From Diplocarpon mali (Eukaryota > Ascomycota > Leotiomycetes > Helotiales > Drepanopezizaceae), in contig JAENRP010000019.1 in assembly GCA_024741835.1 (NCBI GenBank), forward strand, positions 106,691 to 170,690: 64,000 nucleotides of DNA, read 5' to 3'. The position numbers and the translations under genes are program-made. Below the pieces are notes generated by a model that made no database searches, had not been told where the DNA came from, and saw nothing but the letters and a program-made list of their open reading frames with translations. Below are positions 49,117 through 58,952 of the stretch, one piece after another; positions within the stretch are counted from its first letter, which is position 1, and every line of letters starts with the position of its first letter.

Positions 49117-50486
49117 TTACTCCTCCCCGCCAAACGGGTAGTTGAATTTCAATAATCCATTCAGGCCTCCTACCCAGCCATCATCATCTTCACTTCCGCT
49201 CGTGGCACCACGCATAATGCACGGGACTCCTCCAATCCATTCTGTGCCTTTCACGATATCTTCCCCGTTGACGCGGACTTCCATACCCACACCTACGCCA
49301 ACGCTTCGTCTCTTCCCATCAATGCTGACTTCCAGTTCCCTTCCCCTATTCTTTTCACTGAGCCTTAGTGTAATGGGGGTATTGGCAGGTAGCACCAGAG
49401 GGCGGAACGACAGACTTCGAGGACAGATCGGTGTCAACATGAGACTGCTGACGAGCGGGTGTATAATGCTACCTCCGGAGCTTAAGCTGTAAGCTGTGCT
49501 GCCAGTTGGGGTAGAGATGATCATTCCATCCGCCACAGCTTCTGTTAGGAAACGTCCTCCGACAAAAACCTCGATGATTGCTAAGTGTGCCTCTTTACCT
49601 CTGTGAATGATAACTTCATTCATGGCATGCAGATCCCCGAGGCCGCTCTCCATGGTTTTGTCTCCAACCACTCGATTACCATGTGCATCAAAAACGCCAA
49701 CCTTCAAACGATTCCGCAGCAAAACCTTCGAGCTCCTCGACGGCCCCATAGATTTCCCTCTGACACTCGACCAGCCTGTCACGACTTCTCCAACTCCGGC
49801 AACCACGCCTTCGAGACGTGGGAGTTTCTGATCCTGCAAGAGCGGTGATCCTGCCACAGCTCCCGACATGTATACTTCCCGGAATGCTCGCTTGAATTCC
49901 GAGAACTTCCACTCTCCCAGAAATCCCAGCGTGCCCATACTAAATGAGAGGATCGGAGGTACCTGGCGTTGTGTGCTGAAAAGGGATGACGCGTGTAAGA
50001 TTGTGCCATCTCCTCCGAGGGTTGTGGTCATGTCGACTTTCCTCGCCAGGTCTTTGGGTACACTGGATGTGTAAATTGGAAATGGTAATTTTTCGTGCAG
50101 TTGTGCAGCGACTGCTGGTTCGAAGATGCAAGAGACATTATCGTAATTTGAATGGATATGTCTGAATGGTCAGCTAGCCTAGGAGAATGTAGGAAAGCAG
50201 ACAGACTTTACATATTCGAGCATAGATTCCGTGACCAAGATAGCCCCCCTCTTTTTTATCATGAGGAGATTCCGAGGGGGCGAGGGCCATATCAAAGAGA
50301 GTAAATCACTGGAACGCGTTGCTATTTCAAGTCAGTGAAGCTTTCAACGAATTGGGAAAATGTACCTTGATATCTAGGAATGATTCGATCCGGCAGATTT
50401 CCCACAGACAATACTTCCCTCTTCGCGGCTGTGCTACTGAAGCATCTGCGCCAGGAGTTTACGCACGGATTCTTCACCAAAATCAT
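49117..50486 (-). CDS. POS5: Mitochondrial NADH kinase, Pos5 type
   Basis: Exons 50486-50366, 50321-50207 and 50161-49117; introns of 44 and 45 bases; 426 residues, close to yeast Pos5. It phosphorylates NADH/NAD to make mitochondrial NADPH. Motifs: GGDGT at 128-132, NEVIIHRG from 260 and DGMIISTPTGSTAYSLSSGG at 290-309, all characteristic of NAD kinases. The N-terminus (Arg-Arg-Cys-Phe-Ser-Ser within the first 20 residues, no acidic residues until about 25) looks like a mitochondrial targeting peptide, which separates it from cytosolic Utr1/Yef1 enzymes. The second intron was placed with a GTCTGT donor because it restores the conserved YVKHIH reading. It lies only about 0.8 kb from the retrotransposon nest. 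Confidence 0.93.
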
Positions 50487-51090
50487 CGCCGCGTGTTAAT
50501 GCGGTTAACAGAAGCAGGAAATATCCGTCCTTAGCCGGAAGTGGAAGAGGGACTTGAAGAATCTTGGCGCAGCATCGTAAGCCTTAATTTTCTCATAATC
50601 TTCTGGCGTGGCTGTTGACATTCAATTCCATGCTCACCTGATGTTTCTACATCTCAACGGGTTATGGAGTCAAGCGCCCTCTTACTCCACACGACTGCGA
50701 TGCTTTCGCGATAAGAGATAAACTTTGATATCAGCTTACTAAGACGATCCTCTTTGACGTACCTACCCTAGCTAGCTACATTGCCCGATGCCATGGAGCG
50801 GTAATCCCTTACTACACCACAACAGCTTTTCTTCTTTTGAGACCTTACGGAAAATATGGAGAATTGGCGCTGACAGCACAGTGAGTTTGTAACGTGGCTT
50901 TCCTGCAGCAGTGTGTCATGAGCGAGGTCACTTGACCGGGCAAGGTCAGCAACAGCGCGAAGTTATCGGGTTCCTCACGATAGTCTGCCTGGAAAGGTCG
51001 AGGAGGGTTGGTCTGGGCTGAGACACCAGGCCGGATCTCGACAGCCTCGATATATAGGTACGAGGGCACAATCGCAGAGCCAGGGCAACT
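50487..51090. promoter_or_regulatory. Divergent promoter region, POS5 and acyltransferase
   Basis: About 600 bases between two divergently transcribed genes, presumably serving both. A poly-C/T patch and short frames occur but no defined motif was recognised. Confidence 0.5.
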
Positions 51091-52494
51091 ATGACGATGG
51101 AACTCAGGGAACGAAATACAGCACCGGCTACAAAGCCGGTGCAGACAGAGGAGAAGGTACAGCTGGAGCACCCGGGAGGAGCTATCAAGCATGGAGGCTC
51201 GGTTCAGATCCTCCGTCTTCTTGCAGCCGTGGTGTACTTCTTCTCGTCGTGCTGCACGTAAGTACTATTTAAAATCTCGCATGGATCATGCTGACGAGTT
51301 CAGGATTGTCGCAACGCAGTTTCTCGGTGCCCCTCTGTACTGGGTCAATAGAGATATATACTATGCCTACATGGCATTGACGAAACAGTCATTCGGGATC
51401 TTTGCGACGACTCTCACAAACTGGTGGGCTCCTACTGTTGTGCGGATAAGCGGAGATGAATCTGTTGCAGGGCAGCTAAAGAGGACGGCAGATGGGAGGG
51501 TGGAATGTCATTTCCCGGAGAGAATAATTATGATAGCCAACCATCAGGTAGGTGAAAGGCTCTGGAGAAATGGAGAAGTAGCACTGACGGTAAAAGCTAT
51601 ACTCTGACTGGCTGTACCTCTGGTGGATTGCATACACCAACAAACCGCGCATGCACGGCCATATCTATATCATATTGAAGGAGTCCTTGAAACATTTTCC
51701 AATAATTGGCTGGGGCATGAGGTTCTATGGCTTTATCTTCTTGTCACGGAAGATGTCGACCGACCAACCCCGGCTAGCATACCGCTTACAAAAGTTGAAG
51801 GGAGTTCATGGTGGACCTCTGTCTGGAACTCCTGGGCTCGACCCAATGTGGCTTCTCCTGTTCCCCGAAGGTACGAATGCAAGCGACAATGGAAGAGTCA
51901 AGAGCGCTGCTTGGGCAGATAAACAGGGAATCAAGGATACGGAGCATGTACTTCTTCCCAGGAGTACCGGGTCCTTCTTCTGCCTAAACGAGGTGAAGGG
52001 GACGGTTGATTATGTATATGATTGCACATTGGCCTATGAAGGCGTTCAGTAAGCCAGCCTCTTACCACTCCAGATTATAGAGTGCGACTAACCTCTACAG
52101 ACGAGGTGAATTCGGCCAAGACCTCTTCACCCTCCGCTCCATGTATCTCCAAGGCCGGCCCCCACCATCAGTCAACATGCACTGGCGTCGGTTCGCCATA
52201 AAAGACATACCTCTGTCCGACCATGAAGCATTTACCCACTGGCTGCGTGAACGCTGGTACGAAAAAGACGGTTTAATGGAGCACTACCTCGCCACCGGCC
52301 GCTTCCCTTGTGACAAATCAGCCATCAATGGCGTCGCCCCCGAAACCGACCAAGGCGACTTCATCGAGACCGAAGTCAAGCTTGCACACTGGTGGGAGAT
52401 TGGAAACATATTCATCGTCCTCGCGGCTATCGGTCTCGTTGCGAACGTGCTCGCTAAAGTATGGAATGTGGTGCTCTATGGGAAGCAGCCTTGA
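51091..52494 (+). CDS. 1-acyl-glycerol-3-phosphate / lysophospholipid acyltransferase (PlsC family)
   Basis: Exons 51091-51257, 51304-51547, 51597-52048 and 52101-52494; introns of 46-52 bases; 418 residues. PlsC-family enzymes transfer a fatty acyl group from acyl-CoA to a lysophospholipid at the ER. Motif I is NHQLYSD at 135-141 (the HX4D pair is His136 and Asp141; the intron falls right after Gln137). Motif III is FPEGT at 226-230. Hydrophobic segments lie at about 41-56 and 389-410, so both ends are membrane-anchored. The layout resembles the yeast Cst26/Yih1-like and animal LCLAT1/AGPAT5 group rather than Slc1. The exact substrate cannot be read from sequence. ATG 51091 is followed by a second Met two codons later. 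Confidence 0.9.
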
Positions 52495-53021
52495 CGCTTC
52501 CGTATCGACAGCCGCAAGCACGGGTCAGAGGCTCGGCAGAGTAAGGTTGGATGTTTATGAGTCGCATTTTGGATCTTTGAGCGTGCGAATTGGGCATGGG
52601 CAAGCGCAAGATACCCGTTCCTTGGGACATGAGACGAATTCACGTTAGCTGGGACAGGCTCTGTCCTTTCGCGGCGGGGCTCATACCAAGCGTGTATATT
52701 GGAGGAGGGGCAGCAAGGTCGAGCGGAATGGTCCATGTAGTTCTGATGAAGGGCATTAGGATTAACTGGCCTCGCGCAGACGAGAGTCACGACGTAACTT
52801 GGGTTTGAGAGGTCCATGCAAACTTTCCGCACTCTTTCAGCACTCCGTGTGCGCTTGTGTCGAGCATGAGCTCGCGCCCATTCTCAAGCATCTCCCGCCA
52901 GGTCAGATGGCCTCACGCCCGTCACATGGCGTCCCCGCCCTATCCCCTCGTCAGTTAAACTCTCCTCTTCCGCACCCTCCATCCCCTCCTCCACCCGATA
53001 TCCTCTACCGGATCTCCTCCC

Positions 53022-53060
53022 CTCCATCTTCCCCCTCCATCTTCCCCCTCCATCTTCCCC
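53022..53060. repeat. 13-base tandem repeat, three perfect copies
   Basis: The unit CTCCATCTTCCCC occurs three times with no mismatch, followed by a partial fourth. It lies in a pyrimidine-rich promoter tract. Confidence 0.9.
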
Positions 53061-53227
53061 CTCCAGCCAAGCCCAGCCACTCCCAGTCCCGTTCCCGCAC
53101 GCTCTCCCCGCTCCGCCTCTCCTCTGATCTTTCCCCCCTTCGCCTAGTCTGCTCTCCCTCCCCTCCCTCCCATACCATAGCACGCCACGCCACGCCACGC
53201 TGCGACGGCTACGTGGGAGGGCAGCAG

Positions 53228-53279
53228 CAGTTCACAGTTCACAGTTCCCAGTTCCCAGTTCCCAGTCCCAAGTCCCAGG
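53228..53279. repeat. 7-base tandem repeat CAGTTCC/CAGTTCA
   Basis: Six to seven tandem units of CAGTTCM, grading into CAGTCCC and AAGTCCC, on the plus strand upstream of the Cys-rich gene. Confidence 0.85.
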
Positions 53280-53530
53280 TAGCCCAAGGAGAGCCCCAGC
53301 CGGGGCGCGCAGGGGCCGCTGTGCCGGCGACGTCGAGGGCATCCAAATCCACGCTTCGCGACGCTCGCTTAACCCCCCTTTGTGTGTATATTTTTTTTTT
53401 CCTTCTCTCTCCTTTCATTTTGACTCCCGAGGCCGAGGGGGGCCTACGCGTCACCCCTCCGAGCGATCCAGTGCCGCTGTCTGGTTCCGAGAGTGAGGAT
53501 GAGAGTTGGGATGAGATTCAGGATGAGTCA

Positions 53531-53534
<4 letters not shown>

Positions 53535-53566
<32 letters not shown>
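53535..53566. repeat. (GA)n microsatellite
   Basis: About 16 uninterrupted GA dinucleotides, 300 bases upstream of the chosen start of the next gene. GA tracts in fungal promoters can bind GAGA-type factors, but no function is shown. Confidence 0.9.
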
Positions 53567-53571
<5 letters not shown>

Positions 53572-53859
53572 GAAGAGACGTGATTCGCAATCGCAGTTTC
53601 GAGGCCTAGCTGGCTCTGTGACTCAAGAGCTGCTTGCTCTAGTCAGTGCTCTGGTCAGGAGTCGGTTTTGGAAAGGGAGGTGGGGTTTTTCTGCTCGATC
53701 TGATTCATGACCTGTTCAGCATGTTTGCTTGCAGGACTATATCTTGACAGCCCAATGCCCCCCTCCCCCCCTCCGCAGTTCCAATCCTCGCGTCGCTCTT
53801 CAGAACGGTTCAGCTTCTGCAGCCGTCCTCCGCGCCACGTCCAACAGCCTAATCGGAGC

Positions 53860-54854
53860 ATGTGCCAGAGGGTAACCGACGTATATACCTGCAGCCACAA
53901 GATCAAGAATCGTCTTTTGCTCGGCGACCTAAGCATTCTCAACCTCCGCTGCACCCTGCACAAGATCGAGAGGCAGAAGCTCTGTAGAGAGACACCCTGT
54001 GACGCCTGCTGCGATCCTACCATGCAGTACATTGTGGCCTACCGACAGCAGATGGGTTACGCCATCCCAGTGGTCCACGCCGTTCCAGTCATGTATATTG
54101 CTCAACCGCTGCCGATCCCTTACATTCCTGCTCCTCTCCCACCGCCGGGTCGAGCTCCTCAGCCACAGGCATATGCCCAGTTGGATTGGGTAGGCGGCTG
54201 TTGGCAGCCCGTAGTTCACTACCGCTTCGGCGGCACCAATCCAGCCGCGCCGCATCCTCCGTCTCCTCCACGCGGCGCTACAGTCGGCTGGAATCCACGA
54301 CACGGACTTGATACCGGGGCTCCCCCTCCCCCAGGCTGGACATTTCCAACATCCGACTCCCCAGCTCAATCCCCAGTCGCCGGTAGAGGCTGGAACCCAC
54401 AGCATGGGTACGACGACGGTGCTCCGCCGCCCAAACCGAATCTCCGGGGTAGTGTATGCATCCTCCCAATGAAGCGTGCTATCCTGGAGACTGACATTTC
54501 GCTCAGGGTAGTAAAGGGGGGGTGCCGAGTCCGGCTGGTGCTGGCTTGGGGACGGATGGGTGGGGGGTGCGCCGAGCGCAGGCTTCGGGTGAGCCTGCGG
54601 CTGCGCCGGGGCAACAAGCTGGTTCTGGACAGGCGCAAACACCGGGCGCAGCCCAAAGTTCTTCGAGGCAGCCAGCTGCCTCTTCCGGGTCAGCGCACAA
54701 TCTAGGTGCCCGGAATGCGCACGCGAATTCATTGATTTCAATGGCGAGCTCGGGGCTGGCTGCGTTGACGGCGGCCAACACGGCGGCCAACACGGCGGCA
54801 GACACGGCTGCAAGTGGGAGGAGACCTGGCAAGATCAGAACGTCAAGTGCTTGA
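53860..54854 (+). CDS. Unfamiliar protein: Cys/His-rich N-terminus, Pro-rich middle, Ala/Ser-rich tail
   Basis: Exons 53860-54453 and 54507-54854, 53-base intron (GTATGC donor, CTGAC branch point, CAG acceptor), 313 residues. The start MCQRVTDVYTCSH was chosen because many fungal small proteins begin MC-x(7-8)-Y-x-C-x-H, a probable zinc-binding knuckle; further Cys are at 31, 42, 47, 50 and 51. The middle is Pro-rich with two repeats of a GWNP(R/Q)HG..(T/D)GAPPP unit. The tail has Ala-Asn-Thr/Ala-Ala-Asp repeats and a basic end. The frame is open further upstream to 53707, so an earlier start is possible. No enzyme domain, signal peptide or membrane segment is seen. I do not recognise a named family. 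Intron placement is inferred from frame switching only. Confidence 0.5.
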
Positions 54855-55075
54855 TAGGAATACAGGCATGAAGAGAGAAACGGAAAGGGGACCTGAGCTG
54901 TGTGCTAGTTGGCGTTGAGATTCAACCGAATGGGATATTCCACCTGTAATTGTAGTGAGCGGAGGAACCAGCCGTGAGATACCCCGAGATATTTGAAACT
55001 GGTGCACCGAGTACCCTCTGTGATGTACACTATACGTCGCTCTTCTGCATGTATCGATCATCGCTCTGTAAACAT

Positions 55076-56733
55076 TCAGCGGCCAGCGGAGAATGACATG
55101 ACGGCCCATTTCCCACTCCATGCCCACTTCCGTGCTCCGCTGTCGCCGCCACCCCCCTCCATGGCGCGAAGTTCTTCATCTTGACCTGGCTTGAGACCAA
55201 CGACCACATCCGCCTTGCAAGTGCGAAGCGCAAGAACATTCACGCCAGATCCCGGTCCGAGTGGACCGATAGCGTGCGCAAACGGCGTCGTCGGATCCCA
55301 GATGCCCTGCTTCAGAAGTCAGGACTGTCAGTGGTCCCCAAGGGTTGTCTTACGTCTCCAGTCAACTTTCGGTAGTTCAAGTCCCCCTTGAAGATGACCA
55401 GCTCGCTCTCCTTCAGGTCATCGTACAGCCTGGGCGCCGTGCCTGGTAACCTCCAGAAACTCCCCCCTTCAGTCCAGAAGCGATTGGAGCGTAGCGTTAG
55501 TTGGCCCTCGGCGTGGAATTTGCTCCATTCGGAGAACAGGAAGGACAGCTCATCGATCTCCTTCTGATCGAGCGGGGTGGGTATTTTGCCGGCAGCCTCC
55601 TCGTCTTCTGATGGCGTCGAGTAGAATGCTTGCGGCGTGGCCAAGGCAATCAGCAACGCAGCAAAGTCGCCCGGTAGCACGTCTGATACGAACCACGGGA
55701 TGGATTTGGGGTGGAGTATGACATTCGTGGCGAGGTCGGCCGAGAGGAGAAAACCCGCCAGGATGAGGTCCACGTAGAGCTCAAATCCTGCGTTGTCCAA
55801 CACAATGTCAACCTGTCGGTACTTCTTCCCGTCCTTCTTGGCTCTCCTCAGGGTCTCGTATGCAGCCTCCAGATCATTCACGAGAATGTTCTTTCCGGAG
55901 GCCTTCCGCGCTTCTGATCCTTGCAGCTGCTGGATGTCCTCGTACGTGAGAGATGTCAGGAGAGACAGATCCGTCGCATTACCCCACAGGCAAATTTCGC
56001 ACATCTCCATGAAGAGGATCTTCTCCGCGTCCTCAATTTCCTTCTCGGACTTGGCGTCCTTCTGCTGCATCTGGACGATCAGCTCGTGGTATCGGCCTGC
56101 GAGTTCCAAAACAGCGGGCCGAGAGGAGCGGAAGGTCGACATCTTCTGGACCGCGAAAACGTCGTGGGACTTCCAGTACTGCGAGAGGGAAAAGGATGTG
56201 GCCATGCGCCTGGGTGGCATTAGCCGGCTCGCGGAAGCCCGCCTTGGAGGGTTACCTGTAGAGATAGCACTCGGCATAGAGCCAGGGGACACTGAACCAC
56301 GACGGGCCGCCCAACTGCTCCAGCTCTTGATTGTACCCGGCCACATCTGCCTGTCCATCGTCGGCGAGAGGTCTGGGGTTTTCAGCTCAGCCGCCAATGT
56401 GGGTGACATTCATACGTTAGCTTCCGGTCATGCTGTAGCTCGTACTTGAGCCTCGCCAGCTCCTCCACAATCCTCTTCCCCTCATCCCGCTTTGCTTCAT
56501 CCGTCGTCCCCGACACCGCCTTGTGGACGTCGTCGATGGCGCCGGTCTTCACGGTCAGCTTCGTCCGACCCTAGCAGCATCCCCTTACAAGTATGACGGG
56601 CCATCGGTCCCTCGCAGAGATGTACGCGAACGAGGTCTTGTCTGATGTGGAGGAGAGTGCTAGGGAAGGTGAGTAAAATAGCTGCTCTGCAGAAGTTGGT
56701 CTTAAGCTTACGGGTCTTGGTATCGTACTCCAT
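55076..56733 (-). CDS. DUF89 / ARMT1-type damage-control phosphatase
   Basis: Exons 56733-56712 (only 22 bases), 56659-56589, 56546-56416, 56372-56256, 56209-55354 and 55306-55076; introns of 42-52 bases; 475 residues, against about 470 for yeast Ymr027w. The family hydrolyses reactive sugar-phosphates such as fructose-1-phosphate with Co/Mn/Ni. Visible marks: SARDRWPVILTGAIDD near residues 23-38, WGNATDLS around 189, LDNAGFE with the Asp252-Asn253 pair and a later Asp at 290 as metal ligands, FKGDLNYRKLTGD at 387-399, RTCKADVVVGL near 428 and WAWSGKWAV near the end. The last acceptor is a tandem AAG/CAG site, so an extra Gln is possible after residue 399. The very short first exon was found because its codons lead straight into the conserved N-terminus. 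Confidence 0.9.
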
Positions 56734-58952
56734 CCTGTCGCCGCCTCGTAGGTGAGCTGAGAACACCGTGTGGTTTTGTAGCTCCTGAGAGACGCGTCGC
56801 CGCTTGGGTTGACGTCTCGCGATAGGAGGGGTAGGTGGGGGCTCGTGGGCTGACACGTGACGAGCACGGCTAAGGGTCAACAACCTCTGCCCGAGTTTTC
56901 CTAATCAATTTTGACGCCCACCCGTCCGGACGACTCGTCCACGAAGATAAAACTGGGATCGCTCCACAGTGGATCTTGACGCGTCTGATTGATCAAGGAA
57001 CGTGATCGGTACATGTTGGTACGCAGATTCCTGCAGAACGCTCGTTCCCCTCATTCCTAGGATCATCCTACAGTGGCATATCATATGAGGTCGGGCAGGT
57101 TTCATATGGAACTCGGAGGGCTTTGCAGACCGAGGGCCTCGGTGGTATGGCAGTCGCAGGCTTAGAGGAGTATAGGAGGGGAGGTTTTTTAGAGGTATAA
57201 AGCTACTATATCGGCCCTGTAGAGAAGGGTAGACTTTTTAAAACACATAATTTGACTGTCTCATTCTACTTCATTTCACGTGAGAATATCGATACCGGTA
57301 CGGAACCTACAGTACACACCACTCTTGCTTCTCCTCTACCCAAGAAATCATCCGGACCGTCAAGCATATCACGCCTCCCCCAGTTAGCATGTGACGATAT
57401 AGCACCGAACATACACACACCTGCAACGAGCCCTTGCCCACTCCGATAAATCCGCAACCAGATCCTCATCGCCTTGAAAGCTTCTCAGCGATCCAATCCG
57501 AGACCCTTCCTCCGCTCCGGGCCTCGTTCGGGTTTTCAAGCCGAACAAAATCCTCGCCGAGGAGCAAGGCAAGTTTGTATGTGTCCATCTCCTCGCTATT
57601 TACTAAAAGGAGAGTGGGTGGCGAAGCACCAGAATATGATTATATTATTATTTTTACATGTTAAGTATTTACATACTATGTCATATTTATTATGAGGGGT
57701 CTTCTGTCTGATAGCCTACGGCTCTATTAGTAATGGCTCTATCAGTAAGGGACTGATACAATGTGAGCCGAGTGTGATGTCGGAGCGTCTGCCTTGAGAA
57801 CAGACATGGGCTGGTGGCCTGGAAGCCCGAAGAAAAAAGAAAAAAGCCCTCTAAAAAAAGACTAAAAAAATAACCCTCCGAGCAAGCGTAATTGAGTGCT
57901 TAACAAGAAAGTATAGACCCTCTCTACCCCCCCTCCCCAACTCGTTCCCCCACGCCCCGTCTCTCCCGAAGCCCGCCTCTCCCATACCGCAGAAGAAAAA
58001 ATAAATGAAAAAATAACTCTCAAAACCGTTTTCGTTTTGTACAAGCTTTCCTTGTCTTACAAACCTCCCAGACCCCGCTCCGGCTCGCTTAGGGACACCG
58101 ATTCTTGATCCTCGTCACCTAACTCTCTAGCCATTTTCTCTCTCCCTTGTTTGTTTACCTTCCGACAGCTAAGCGAGACTGTTGGGTACGGTCACCACAG
58201 GAACCGGGTTCGGTCCTCATATCACCGGCCCCGACACCGACACGCTCTCCTGTACCCGCACCCGCACCCTCAGCCTCCCCGTCACCCGTACCAGACCCAT
58301 GCGTCCAGCCACAAAACCGACATTCAAGTATCGGGACCGCGGCGGAACGAGATGTGGATTCAGAGGTCCATGTTCATTCATGGCATGTCCACTACCTGCA
58401 TCACCTTCCCTTCGTACCCCTCCTCACTCGGACTCTCTCACCCTTCAATTCATGCCCTCCCTCTCTCTACGACCACACATCCCGACGAGGCAACCCTCCA
58501 ATTCCAACACCATCGAGCCATGCGTACATGCCTGTCCCCAAAGGAGAGCGCCGTCCCCGCAGCCCGTGTACACAGTCCGGTCCGTTGCGGTCCGGGGCGT
58601 CCCATCTCATGTCACTGCACTGAATTTGCATTGCATTCGGTCCGACCATATCTCGTGCACACCACCGTTCGTCACTCCATCCCGGTCGACCGACCCGCGC
58701 GGCCCAAACGCCAGGCGCCACCGCCGTCTCTCCTTCATCCTTCGCCCTCGGACCCGGCTCCTGCATCTGATCGTGCCTGCGTGCCCTGCCATGCGATGAG
58801 AGACGGCTTGCTGGCTGGCGGGCACGAGCCCGGGAAGTGCCATGTGCGGCAGCTCGGAGCAGCCATCCACGTCGGTCTTCGGCTCGTCCCCGTCCCCGGA
58901 TCGGCCCCAGCAGACTGAGATCAGCACCGTAGCCTCGGCCGGGAGGTCCCCC
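56734..58952. other. Intergenic region upstream of ARMT1-like gene and downstream of PDE
   Basis: Contains the ARMT1-like promoter and the PDE 3' flank. 57180-57260 and 57640-57760 are AT-richer; the latter has two copies of GGCTCTAT(T/C)AGTAA. 57830-58030 has A-rich runs. Three overlapping plus frames (58147-58918) reflect GC-rich composition rather than a gene. Confidence 0.45.

Larger units (their letters stand above)
52495..53859. other. Intergenic region with low-complexity tracts
   Basis: 3' flank of the acyltransferase and presumed promoter of the next gene. From 52960 to 53280 it is pyrimidine-rich with two short tandem arrays, and a GA tract lies near 53550. Long frames here come from the low complexity and are not taken as genes. 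Confidence 0.5.

Noticed and set aside
53929..54813. 294-codon minus frame
   Set aside because: Antisense shadow of the Cys/Pro-rich gene, caused by GC-rich Pro/Gly codons.
58147..58918. Three overlapping plus frames of 158-255 codons
   Set aside because: All three frames open at once in C-rich DNA next to the PDE 3' end; no motif.
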